This document shows, piece by piece, positions 16,471-24,922 of a DNA stretch of 39,984 nt. The stretch comes from Fibrobacter succinogenes (GTDB lineage Bacteria; Fibrobacterota; Fibrobacteria; Fibrobacterales; Fibrobacteraceae), in NCBI RefSeq assembly GCF_902779965.1, contig NZ_CACZDK010000038.1, positions 8,655-48,638 of the forward strand. Direction: 5' to 3'. Position 1 is the stretch's first letter; each line of letters opens with the position of its first letter. A program made the position numbers and the translations under genes. The notes under the pieces were generated by a model. That model saw only the letters and a program-made list of their open reading frames with translations. It was not told the origin of the DNA and searched no databases.

Positions 16471-16773
16471 ATGCCACCAGCAGCAAGAATTACAGATATG
16501 CATACATGCCCCATGCAAACGCCGGCGTTTCCTTCGCCGATTCCGCATGTGGGCGGCCCCGTTGTTGGGCCTGGTGCCCCTACCGTATTGATAGGCAAGC
16601 TCCCGGCTGCTGTCGTGGGCGATTCGTGCGTTTGTGTCGGCCCGCCCGATTCCATTATAAAAGGTTCTGCCACCGTGATGATTTGCGGAAAACCCGCGGC
16701 GCGCATGGGCGATTCTACGGCGCATGGCGGCACAATTGTACTTGGCTGCCCAACGGTGATGATTGGAGGTTAG
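16471..16773 (+). CDS. PAAR-domain spike tip protein
   Basis: 100 residues from the second of two adjacent ATGs. The one at 16468 is only 1 bp from the AGGAGG site (16461-16466), so 16471 is the better start. MPPAARITDMHTCPMQTP, VLIGKLPAAVVGDSCVCVGPPDSIIKGSATVMICGKPAARMGDSTAHGG and GCPTVMIGG are canonical PAAR repeats with the His/Cys zinc ligands that sharpen the VgrG spike. No C-terminal toxin extension. Confidence 0.95.
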   Translation: MPPAARITDMHTCPMQTPAFPSPIPHVGGPVVGPGAPTVLIGKLPAAVVGDSCVCVGPPDSIIKGSATVMICGKPAARMGDSTAHGGTIVLGCPTVMIGG

Positions 16774-16774
16774 G

Positions 16775-17182
16775 GTGCTTGATACTTCATTTTTAGGGCG
16801 TGGATGGTCGTTCCCAGTTTCGTTCTCCGAGAAAGGGGGCGCAAAAATGTCGGAATTCGAAGACGATATTGCAGAAAGCTTGCGCATTATCTTGATGACA
16901 TACCCCGGTGAACGTACGATGCAGCCGGAATTCGGCTCGCGTTTGAGAGATTTTTGCTTTGAATCTTTTTCATTGCGCACCGAAACGCTTATCAAAGGTG
17001 AAATTCGAAGAGCGATACTTTTGAATGAGCCGCGCGTCGATGTAGAAGCCGTTGTCGTGGAACAGACTGAAAAAGTGGGCGTGCTGAATATCAATGTTGT
17101 TTATGTTGTACGTTCTACAAATAGCCGTAGGAATTTGGTGTTCCCGTTCTACTTGAACGAAGCGACGGATGTGAGCATTTAG
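16775..17182 (+). CDS. gp25/GPW-like baseplate wedge protein (Pvc9-like)
   Basis: GTG at 16775 is chosen because GGAGGT (16765-16770) precedes it at proper distance and the product then begins MLDTSFLGRGWSFPVSF, the family's typical N-terminus. An earlier ATG at 16763 would overlap the PAAR gene. 135 residues: DIAESLRIILMTYPGERTMQPEFGSRLRDFCFE carries the gp25 core including the conserved EFG-S-L/R segment that docks the sheath initiation strand. It is a baseplate wedge component, followed by the baseplate J gene after 16 bp. Confidence 0.92.
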   Translation: MLDTSFLGRGWSFPVSFSEKGGAKMSEFEDDIAESLRIILMTYPGERTMQPEFGSRLRDFCFESFSLRTETLIKGEIRRAILLNEPRVDVEAVVVEQTEKVGVLNINVVYVVRSTNSRRNLVFPFYLNEATDVSI

Positions 17183-17198
17183 TTGATGATTGAACAAT

Positions 17199-20100
17199 AT
17201 GGCTGGTAAAATTTTTCGAATACAGGATGGATTGAGTCAGAGCGCCCGCGAGTTTAAAGAACTTGCGCCGGGCTTTTATTCAATTGATTCGGTACCTCAA
17301 GAAGCGCTTCTTGGGATTATGAAAAACTATGCCAGAAAAAATGGCTCTCCGCATTTCTTTGATAATGTTGACTTGGCTAAAGTCGTAGAAATGCTGAATG
17401 GCGAGGCCGATGGCAGAACGGATCCGGCTGTTGCTATTTATGCCGTTTGTGCAAAGCTTATGGGTCGCGTGCAGGGGGCGCTTAATCAATTCCCGGATAA
17501 GCGGATTGATTTTTATTACCGCAATGTTCTCGGCGAATCGAATCGCGCGGCCGAAGGCGACCATGCTTTTGTCACGTTTGAATGTGATAACGACGATGTT
17601 TCGTGCGTGCTCCCCAAGGGAACGCGCTTTAGCGCTGGCGAAAACAGCAAGGGCGAAAGCGTCATATTCGAATCCATTAACGATACGGATATCAATGATG
17701 TAAAGGTCGCGCGAATCCTCACGGTTTCTTGTGCAAGGGGTTACCCGATTACGCAGGCCGAAATTCCTGTGTACACGCCGAAAAATGCGAGCGGGCTTAA
17801 GATGACTCCGTACCCATTGTTTGGCCTTACGCGTTCAAACGATTTGCCCGAAGGAACAGAATTTTCCAAGGTGGGTATCTGCATTTCGAACCGCATTTTC
17901 TACATGTCTAGCGGCGTGCGAAATGTAAAAATGAATGTCATCTTTTCTGCTGCTTCGGTGCGCGATACCGTTGTCGAAAAGAAAGAGGGCAATGCCAGTG
18001 AATTTTCGGCGGCGTTTTCGAATGCGTTTGCCATTTCGGTGACGGCACAAAACGGCTGGCTTGATATAGATGATTACAAACTCGGCTGCTGTAACCTCAG
18101 TTCCGAATGCCCAGAAAATCAAATATCCCTAGAGTTTACGATTAAAGATACGGACCCGGCTATTGTCAATTACGATCCCGAAATTCATGGCGGTGATTAT
18201 CACGCTAAAAATCCGGTGCTCCGCCTTTTGGTAAATCCGCGAAAGTCCGAAGCGCTTTGGTATTCGCTGATTAAATTGCAGATTCAAAGCGTTCATGTCG
18301 AAGTGAATGTTTCGAAATGTCGCGATATCGTTGTTTCCAATGAATATGGCCCTGCATCGACTCTTTTGCCGGTGCAAATATTTGGCTCTGTTCCTAAAGT
18401 GGGTAGCGCCTTTATTGTCGGCTGCAAAGAAATTTGCGGAAAAAAACTGGAATCGTTTGGAGTTCGCGGCAAGTGGAGCGGGCTACCGATTTGTAAGGAT
18501 TTTTCGGAATGGTATTCGCAATACGATACCCCTCCGCATACCTCGGACTTTGAAGTATCGCTGAGCGGGTTGTATGGCGGTATATGGATCCCGTCCGAAA
18601 AAACGGCGGTTACATGCAAACTCTTTAACACCGAAAAAAATACCTTCTTTGGCTATGATCGCGGTGTTGCTGAAATTCCGACGGATTTCAATATTTCGTT
18701 CAATAGCATTGTCGGTTCGCGCGTGAGTGGCCTTGTTCCAGATGACGATAACTTTATGTATTCGCCGATGATGAAGGATGGATTTTTCAAGATTCAATTG
18801 ATTTCTCCGTCCAAGGCTTTTATGCATGGCGAAATTTCACGCGCTATTTGCAATTCGTTCTTGTCGCAAATCCTCAAGAAAAAGAATGTGGATAACTTGC
18901 CGAATCAGCCTTATACGCCGAGTGTCGAAGATTTGTATGTCAATTACACTTCTTATGCCGATGTTTCGATTGTCTCGAATGCTCATGATGTGGATGGCGT
19001 TTTCTATTTGCATCCGTTTGGGTATAGCCGTAAAGAAGTTGTATTTATTCGAAATGGCGCATTGTTCTTGGGGCTTACTTTTAAGGGTAAACCGAAAAAA
19101 GCAAATCTTTATTTTGTCATGAACCGCGACTCCGCTTTGCGCTCGAACGGTAAGTATTGCTGGGCCTACCTTGGGCAAAATGGCTGGAAAGACTTGCCCG
19201 ACGAAAATCGCTTGGCCGATTCAACAGCGAACTTTACGTCGTCGGGAATCGTGACGCTTGACTTGCCGCAGGATATGGCGAGCAAAACGCATTTGATGCC
19301 GCAAGACATGTATTGGATTCGCATTACGCCGCACAACGATAGCTGGCGTGAATGTTCTAGACTTTTGACAATCTTTTCGCAGTCTCTCGAAGTCAAGCGC
19401 GTTAGCGGTTTTGAAGACGGGAGCATTTTGGAACACTGCAAACCGCAAACCATCAAGGAAGTTTCGACAAGCGTTAGCGGACTTTCGTGTGTTTACCAGT
19501 TCGAAGAATCGTTTGGCGGAAAGGCCCGTGAATCTGACCACAAGATGCGTGTGCGTGTCGCAGAATCGCTGTACCACAAGAATCGCAGCGTTTGCATCGA
19601 AGATTATGAACGCATGATTTTGGAAGCCTTCCCGGAAGTTCACAAGGTAAAATGTTTCCCGCATGTGAGAATGAGCGAGGTGTCAAAGCGCTACGACTTT
19701 ACAAGCCCTGGGAACATCTTAGTCGTTCCGGTTTCATCGCTGTATTGCGATGGAAGTTTCCAGTGGGACCCTTGCTTGAACGGTTCTGTTTTGCGTGATA
19801 TCCGCGAGTTCTTGCAAAAAAAAGTGACAGGCCTTGCCAAGATTCGCGTTATCAATCCCTTCTTTGACAAGTTGCAAGTCCGTTGCAATGTCAAGCTGCG
19901 TAGCCGTGGTGACGAAGGTAAAATCCTGTTGGATTTGAATGAAAAAATCAACCGCTATCTTTCGCCGTGGTTCCCGGAAGTGGGCGGGATTACCGAACAT
20001 TTTGGCTGGTCGCTCGACAAGGAAAACCTTAAAGCGTATATCGAAAGCCTTGACTACATTGAGCAAGTTGGCGATGACTTTACCATCATGAAAATTGTAT

Positions 20101-20309
20101 CGACGGACGAGCAAAAATACATGGTGAACCTTTTTGAAAATACGGACGATAAAATTTTGCGCGGCTCGTTCCCATGGAGTATTTCGGTGCCTATGCGCAA
20201 ACACTTTATTAACGATGTCAATTCGAGTGTACGCTCGTGTGCTGATAACGTCAATAACGGATATGGCGGTCTTGAAATTGGTCAAACATTTATCATAAGG
20301 AAATCATGA
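17199..20309 (+). CDS. Large baseplate J/gp6-like wedge protein (Pvc11/Afp11-like)
   Basis: 1036 residues from the ATG at 17199 (an upstream TTG at 17190 is in frame but less likely). The protein is long and mixed α/β. A C-terminal baseplate-J-like part contains RVRVAESLYHKNRSVCIEDYERMILEAFPEVHKVKCFPHV and LRDIREFLQKKVTGLAKIRVINPFFDKLQVRCNVKLR, characteristic of gp6/J wedge proteins ('dYE.l.l...P.v....c'). The size agrees with Pvc11-type proteins. It forms the baseplate wedge with gp25 and the Pvc12-like protein. The stop overlaps the next start (ATGA), so the genes are coupled. Confidence 0.85.
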   Translation: MAGKIFRIQDGLSQSAREFKELAPGFYSIDSVPQEALLGIMKNYARKNGSPHFFDNVDLAKVVEMLNGEADGRTDPAVAIYAVCAKLMGRVQGALNQFPDKRIDFYYRNVLGESNRAAEGDHAFVTFECDNDDVSCVLPKGTRFSAGENSKGESVIFESINDTDINDVKVARILTVSCARGYPITQAEIPVYTPKNASGLKMTPYPLFGLTRSNDLPEGTEFSKVGICISNRIFYMSSGVRNVKMNVIFSAASVRDTVVEKKEGNASEFSAAFSNAFAISVTAQNGWLDIDDYKLGCCNLSSECPENQISLEFTIKDTDPAIVNYDPEIHGGDYHAKNPVLRLLVNPRKSEALWYSLIKLQIQSVHVEVNVSKCRDIVVSNEYGPASTLLPVQIFGSVPKVGSAFIVGCKEICGKKLESFGVRGKWSGLPICKDFSEWYSQYDTPPHTSDFEVSLSGLYGGIWIPSEKTAVTCKLFNTEKNTFFGYDRGVAEIPTDFNISFNSIVGSRVSGLVPDDDNFMYSPMMKDGFFKIQLISPSKAFMHGEISRAICNSFLSQILKKKNVDNLPNQPYTPSVEDLYVNYTSYADVSIVSNAHDVDGVFYLHPFGYSRKEVVFIRNGALFLGLTFKGKPKKANLYFVMNRDSALRSNGKYCWAYLGQNGWKDLPDENRLADSTANFTSSGIVTLDLPQDMASKTHLMPQDMYWIRITPHNDSWRECSRLLTIFSQSLEVKRVSGFEDGSILEHCKPQTIKEVSTSVSGLSCVYQFEESFGGKARESDHKMRVRVAESLYHKNRSVCIEDYERMILEAFPEVHKVKCFPHVRMSEVSKRYDFTSPGNILVVPVSSLYCDGSFQWDPCLNGSVLRDIREFLQKKVTGLAKIRVINPFFDKLQVRCNVKLRSRGDEGKILLDLNEKINRYLSPWFPEVGGITEHFGWSLDKENLKAYIESLDYIEQVGDDFTIMKIVSTDEQKYMVNLFENTDDKILRGSFPWSISVPMRKHFINDVNSSVRSCADNVNNGYGGLEIGQTFIIRKS

Positions 20310-21127
20310 TGTCTGGACAAAATATGCAATATCTCAAATTGAGTCGTAAGGAGCTGAAAGAGCGCTTTAAGGCTGGCCGCATGCCGACCGAAGAAGACTT
20401 CATGAGCCTTATTGATTCTTTGGTGAATTCCGTTGACGAAGGCTTTGACGTTGACGAAGAAATCGGCCTGCAAGTCAAGCAGAAAAAAGACAGCGGTTGC
20501 TTGGCCAGCTTTTTTGTGAACCTCACGGAACATAGGCCGCAATGGCTCTTGAAACTTCGCAAGAACATTGAAAGAAGCGAAAGCTCGCTGAATGTAAAAA
20601 CGCCGAACATGGGTTCCGATGATACGGGGCTAACGATTGTTAGCCCGAACAATGCCGATGGCGCAGAACCGAAAGTGCGTGTGGGCGTTGGTAATGCCGC
20701 CCCGCGATGCGAACTCGATGTGGATGGCTTGATTGCGTCAAAGGGCCGTGTCGGTGCGGAAAATCCGCAGTTTGAAATTATTGCCGATGGCGAATGGCAC
20801 AATGTCACAGACGTTTTGACGGGCTGTAATTGTTTTGAAATCGTAGCCGGTGTCGGAGGCAACGAAGGCGATGGCCGCTTTGCGCTTGCGCATGCCATTG
20901 CCGTGAACGTGTTCAATGAGCACCCAACCGTAGAAATCACGCAGTCGTATAGCGGTGGGCGAGGCTCCAAAATCGACATCCGCTGGAGAAAAGGCGAAAA
21001 CAAGTACGAATACACGCTCCAAATGCGTGTTCGCCACAAGTTCGATAAAACGGGCAAAATCAAGGTGCGCTATCACATCACAAAGCTTTGGTATGATACG
21101 CAGATGATCGGATCTATTGTGAAATGA
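20306..21127 (+). CDS. Putative fibre-like or baseplate-associated eCIS protein
   Basis: 273 residues. MQYLKLSRKELKERFKAGRMPTEEDFMSLIDSLVNSVDEGF at the N-terminus is a motif I associate with tail-fibre-like and eCIS accessory proteins of Bacteroidetes-type loci. The middle (VRVGVGNAAPRCELDVDGLIASKGRVGA) resembles the repeated-strand head region of phage fibres. The C-terminus is a compact β domain (GEWHNVTDVLTGCNCFEIVAGVGG...YEYTLQMRVRHKF). It sits between the baseplate J and Pvc12-like genes with overlapping starts and stops. PVC encodes its Pvc13 fibre nearby, so a receptor-binding role is reasonable but not proven. Confidence 0.6.
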   Translation: MMSGQNMQYLKLSRKELKERFKAGRMPTEEDFMSLIDSLVNSVDEGFDVDEEIGLQVKQKKDSGCLASFFVNLTEHRPQWLLKLRKNIERSESSLNVKTPNMGSDDTGLTIVSPNNADGAEPKVRVGVGNAAPRCELDVDGLIASKGRVGAENPQFEIIADGEWHNVTDVLTGCNCFEIVAGVGGNEGDGRFALAHAIAVNVFNEHPTVEITQSYSGGRGSKIDIRWRKGENKYEYTLQMRVRHKFDKTGKIKVRYHITKLWYDTQMIGSIVK

Positions 21128-22446
21128 GTGAATTGAAATCCATAACGATATCTCGCCAAGAGGTTCGCCCGTTCGATTACGCCGCCATTCGCGAAGAAGC
21201 TATTGGGCTTGTTCAAAAGTTGAGCGGAAAAATTTGGACGGACTATAACGCCCATGATCCGGGCGTGACGATCTTGGAACAGATTGTCTTTACGCTGACG
21301 GAACTCGGTTACAAGACGGGTTTCGATGTGGCGGACTACCTCTCGGATGCGAGCGGGTATATCGATTATGATTCGCAGGCGATGTATGCCCCTGCGTATG
21401 TGACGCAGCGTTTCCCGGTGACGCTAGAAGAATATTCTGCGTTTTTCAAAAAACAACTTTATTGCGAAGACCCTAACACGCATTGGCGCTGCTACCCCGA
21501 AAAAGTGAACTTTGTCATTGACGAAAATGGTTTTTACAAAGTCGAAATTTTCATGTCGGGAACTGCAAACGATTGGATCAGTGGCGCCATTTTTACAATG
21601 TTCTGGCGGTTGTGGCGTAGGTGGCGTTGCATGGGTGACCATGTTTGTGATGCTCGCATCAAATGGCTTGGCGGGCGTGCTAAATTCGAGGCATACACGG
21701 ATGATCAAAATGATGTGGAAATGCCGCACGGAACCCACCGCGATGTGGCCGATTTGGAGCCAATCATTGATCTTTTCCCGACGATTTATAGGGAAGGGGA
21801 GGGCGTGGAACCGCTAAAGAAATTCTTGGCGCCGATTGAATATGTCTTTAAAAAGTTCTTGAGCTTGATCGAAACTTTTCCGCAGCTTTTTTCTGTGCGC
21901 AATGTGGACCTCGATAAGATTTTGAAAAATCTAGAACAGTACAACAGTGCGCTGGATCAGATGCTTGCCATGTATGGCGTGCATTTCCCGCAATTTAACT
22001 TTATAGAACTTACAAAACTGACACGTTGCAAAGTCCAGTTCTTGCGTGAACTCCCGAAACTTTTGCAGCACCGTTCAGGCAAGGCTTGGCGCCGCCGTGT
22101 TGAATTGATGCTTGGAATTATCCATGATTCGCACGATAAACTTAAAATATTCGATGTCGATGGAGTATTTGCAAGCGAAAGGCCTGGCCGCATTCACATT
22201 ATCATCTTTAGCGAAAATAAAATGGATGAATGTGATGCCGATGCGGTTGAACGCTTTGTCTGTAACGAAATTCCAGCGCATTTGCTCCCCGTGATTTATT
22301 GGGCCCCAAAAAATGAATGTCGTGCATTTGCAAAACTTTATGTCGAGTGGATTAACGATGTCCCGATGAAGATTATAACATCGCCGCAAGTGATGAATTG
22401 GCTTTCTTCTCATAAACAATGTATTTCTAAGAAGATTTGGCTATGA
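21124..22446 (+). CDS. Pvc12/Afp12-like baseplate protein
   Basis: 440 residues. The N-terminal signature WTDYNAHDPGVTILEQIVFTLTELGYKTGFDVADYL is the hallmark of Pvc12-type baseplate proteins ('t.yn.hdPGvtilE...yalteLgYr'). The central segment WISGAIFTMFWRLWRRWRCMGDH is unusually aromatic and basic, and IIDLFPTIYREGEGVEPLKKFLAPIEYVFKKFLSLIE follows. It partners baseplate J to build the wedge. Both ends overlap neighbours by 4 bp (ATGA junctions), as expected in this operon. At 440 residues it is shorter than PVC's Pvc12. Confidence 0.82.
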   Translation: MSELKSITISRQEVRPFDYAAIREEAIGLVQKLSGKIWTDYNAHDPGVTILEQIVFTLTELGYKTGFDVADYLSDASGYIDYDSQAMYAPAYVTQRFPVTLEEYSAFFKKQLYCEDPNTHWRCYPEKVNFVIDENGFYKVEIFMSGTANDWISGAIFTMFWRLWRRWRCMGDHVCDARIKWLGGRAKFEAYTDDQNDVEMPHGTHRDVADLEPIIDLFPTIYREGEGVEPLKKFLAPIEYVFKKFLSLIETFPQLFSVRNVDLDKILKNLEQYNSALDQMLAMYGVHFPQFNFIELTKLTRCKVQFLRELPKLLQHRSGKAWRRRVELMLGIIHDSHDKLKIFDVDGVFASERPGRIHIIIFSENKMDECDADAVERFVCNEIPAHLLPVIYWAPKNECRAFAKLYVEWINDVPMKIITSPQVMNWLSSHKQCISKKIWL

Positions 22447-23534
22447 GTGGGTCGCAGAACATCATTGACAATGTTGATTTGAATCTATCGCTCGATGGAT
22501 ATGCTTCGGAGCTTGTTTCGGAGCGTAATCTTTATGGCTTTGCGCAAGGCTTGCTTGCGGAAACGTTAGACGAAGTTTTGGATGCTACAAATGTCAATGG
22601 AAATGTTCTGCTTGATTCGCTTACCATTGATTTGAATGTCGATGGTAGTGGTCCTGTTTTTGAAAATATTGCAAAAGCACTGCAAAACACGCTAAAGTCA
22701 AAATTGGCTTCTGCGGTGTTCAAAGCGCAAAGTTCGCCGATTACGGATATGCTTGCCGAAGTTTATCGCCGTCATTTGCCGGCCGAAAAATCCAGCAGTA
22801 TCGAACACCTGTTCAATGATTTGGCAGAACAATGGAAGCGTGAACATGTGGGGCAAGAGTTTAAGCCGCTTTCACTTGCTGAATCCATTATTTTGCGCAT
22901 GCAGCAGGAAAATCCCAATATCGATGTAAAACAAATTGCGTATATCGTTTATCAAAATATTATGAAGATAAATGATGCGCAGAAAAAGCAAAACAAGCAG
23001 CCTAAAATTCAGACTGATAATTCAGAGAAAATTTACGAAGTGCCCGATGCTGGGCTTGTATTGCTGTCGCCCTATATTCCGGCGCTGTTCCAACGAACCG
23101 GTTGCATCGCCAAAGATGCTTTCCAAAGCGATGATGCAAAACGCAAAGCGCTTTCGATCCTTAAATATGTGGCTTATGGCAACTATGCGGAACCGCCAGG
23201 AAAATCGGCTTTGATGAATCTTTTTTGCGGGTTGCCGGTAACGCCCGTGCTTTTTGCCGATGAACTCCCGAAAATAATGGATGAAGAAAAAGAATTGGTT
23301 GAAGGTTTGCTGAAAGCGGTAATTGCGAATTGGTCTGCGGTGGGGCACATGTCGCCTGACGGATTACGTGGAACTTATTTTGTACGTGGTGGAAAAATCA
23401 ATATGGAGGGTGCTGCTGATTTGCTGACTGTCGAAAACAAGACCTTTGACATCTTGATCGATAGGCTCCCGTGGGGCTTTACCGTAATAAAGCATCCTTG
23501 GATGTCCAAAATTTTAAACGTGAAGTGGAGATGA
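22443..23534 (+). CDS. Contractile injection system tape measure protein (Pvc14-like)
   Basis: The ATG at 22443 overlaps the previous TGA. 363 residues. The C-terminal half carries the CIS tape-measure domain: AGLVLLSPYIPALFQRTGCI, YVAYGNYAEPPGKSALMNLFCGLP, LLKAVIANWSAVGHMSPDGLRGTYFVRGGKI and LIDRLPWGFTVIKHPWMSKILNVKW at the very end. It sets tube length inside the lumen and may help hold cargo. The variable middle (KKQNKQPKIQTDNSEK) is a flexible linker. It is followed by a 53-bp gap containing a dispersed repeat, the only non-trivial break between the baseplate genes and the ATPase. Confidence 0.9.
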   Translation: MSGSQNIIDNVDLNLSLDGYASELVSERNLYGFAQGLLAETLDEVLDATNVNGNVLLDSLTIDLNVDGSGPVFENIAKALQNTLKSKLASAVFKAQSSPITDMLAEVYRRHLPAEKSSSIEHLFNDLAEQWKREHVGQEFKPLSLAESIILRMQQENPNIDVKQIAYIVYQNIMKINDAQKKQNKQPKIQTDNSEKIYEVPDAGLVLLSPYIPALFQRTGCIAKDAFQSDDAKRKALSILKYVAYGNYAEPPGKSALMNLFCGLPVTPVLFADELPKIMDEEKELVEGLLKAVIANWSAVGHMSPDGLRGTYFVRGGKINMEGAADLLTVENKTFDILIDRLPWGFTVIKHPWMSKILNVKWR

Positions 23535-23540
23535 TAACAT

Positions 23541-23568
23541 GTCATTCCTGGCTTGAGCGTGAATCTCC
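23541..23568. repeat. Dispersed palindromic GTCATTCC element inside operon, copy 2
   Basis: GTCATTCC-TGGCTTGAGCG-TGAATCTCC matches the layout of the element at 6024-6051. It occupies half of the 53-bp gap between the tape-measure and ATPase genes. It may act as a weak hairpin or processing site in the mRNA. Confidence 0.55.
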
Positions 23569-23587
23569 TAGAAGGTAAAGAATTGTA

Positions 23588-24922
23588 ATGAGCATTGATT
23601 TGACAAACGAAATCGAATGGTGCAAGGCGGTCATTGACCTGCGTTTTTCGCAGTACTTTTCCGCTGACGACAGCGAAGAAAAAAAGCTGCAAATCGAGAT
23701 GGTAGAACCGCCCGAACTCGATGACGATTCACCTTACGGTCTCGTCGTTGCGCAATTTAACCTTGGCTTTTACGAACGCATCGTGATTGCGCTAGCTTTG
23801 ATTCCGCATCTTTGCCCGCAGGCGCTCGATTCGTTCTTGTTGAACAACCGCACTCTTGGTCGCCCCTACACGGAATTTGGCGGCTGGCACGGCAAAAGCC
23901 ATTCCGGATTTTTGCCCACGTGTGAAACGGCTCTATTTCTCCTCGCAGGTAACGATATCGCGAAACGTTTGCAAATGATGTCTCTGTTCGAGCCTTCTTC
24001 GGTGCTTTTGGCGCAGCGCATTTTGGTGCTCGAATACGGCGAACCGGGTGAACCTGCAAATTCGGCGGCGCTCCGTGTATCATCGGAATATCTAGAGTAC
24101 TTTACGACAGGCGTTCGCAATAAGCCCGACTTTAGCATGCATTTCCCGGCAAAGCTCATCACGACCAACTTGCAATGGGAAGATCTGGTTTTGAGCGAAG
24201 AAACTCTTGACGATATCAACCAGCTTTTGGCTTGGATTGAAAAAAGCAATGTCGTGCTTGATGATTTTGGACTCCGCAAAAACCTCAAGCGCGGCTACAG
24301 GGCGCTGTTTTACGGCCCGCCGGGAACCGGCAAAACGCTTACCGCCACGCTCATTGGCGCAAAAGTCGGCATGGACGTTTATCGCGTGGACTTGTCGCAA
24401 GTCATCTCGAAGTACATCGGCGAAACCGAGAAAAACCTCTCGAACATTTTTGACCAAGCGGAACACCGTAACTGGATTCTCTTTTTCGACGAAGCGGATT
24501 CGCTCTTTGGGGCGCGAACGCAAACGAACAGTTCCAATGACCGAGCCGCGAACCAAGAAATCTCCTACCTGTTGCAACGCGTCGAAGATTTCCCGGGCAT
24601 CGTGATTCTGGCGAGCAACCTCAAGTCGAACATTGACGAAGCATTTTCGCGCCGCTTCCAGAACGCCATCTATTTCCCGCTCCCGGAAGCCGAAGAGCGC
24701 ATGAAACTTTGGTCGAACATCTTCTCGAAAAAAACTATACTTGAAGACGATGTCGATTTAGACAAGTTTGCCGAAAAATATGAACTTGCGGGGGGTGCGC
24801 TTACAAACGTTGCGCGTTATGCGGCTCTTTGCGCTGCTCAGGAAAATCGTAAAAAAATTTGTAACGACGATATTATTCGTGCCTTGGCTAAGGAATTACA
24901 CAAAGAAGGAAAAATACTATGA
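23588..24922 (+). CDS. AAA+ ATPase (Pvc15-like)
   Basis: 444 residues. C-terminal AAA+ module with Walker A GPPGTGKT (243-250), Walker B ILFFDEAD (297-304) and an arginine-containing RRF box (~355-357). The N-terminal half (residues 1-200) is the variable Pvc15-type domain (MVEPPELDDDSPYGLVVAQFNLGFYERIVIALALIPHL). Pvc15/Afp15 ATPases are needed for particle stability and effector loading and are a marker of eCIS, in contrast to the T6SS ClpV recycler. The stop overlaps the start of the next gene (ATGA), so the following membrane proteins are co-translated with the injector. Confidence 0.92.
   Translation: MSIDLTNEIEWCKAVIDLRFSQYFSADDSEEKKLQIEMVEPPELDDDSPYGLVVAQFNLGFYERIVIALALIPHLCPQALDSFLLNNRTLGRPYTEFGGWHGKSHSGFLPTCETALFLLAGNDIAKRLQMMSLFEPSSVLLAQRILVLEYGEPGEPANSAALRVSSEYLEYFTTGVRNKPDFSMHFPAKLITTNLQWEDLVLSEETLDDINQLLAWIEKSNVVLDDFGLRKNLKRGYRALFYGPPGTGKTLTATLIGAKVGMDVYRVDLSQVISKYIGETEKNLSNIFDQAEHRNWILFFDEADSLFGARTQTNSSNDRAANQEISYLLQRVEDFPGIVILASNLKSNIDEAFSRRFQNAIYFPLPEAEERMKLWSNIFSKKTILEDDVDLDKFAEKYELAGGALTNVARYAALCAAQENRKKICNDDIIRALAKELHKEGKIL

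Noticed and set aside
14666-16773. Interpretation as a type VI secretion system because of VgrG and PAAR
   Set aside because: No TssJ/L/M membrane complex, TssB/C pair or ClpV; one-gene sheath and AAA+ ATPase of Pvc15 type instead.
16763-16774. Upstream ATG start for the gp25-like gene
   Set aside because: It would overlap the PAAR gene and its ribosome binding site. The GTG at 16775 has a well-spaced GGAGGT and gives the family N-terminus.
10026-24922. Interpretation as a contractile prophage
   Set aside because: No capsid, terminase, portal, integrase or lysis genes; presence of DUF4255, DUF5908-like, CIS tape measure and Pvc15-like ATPase points to eCIS.
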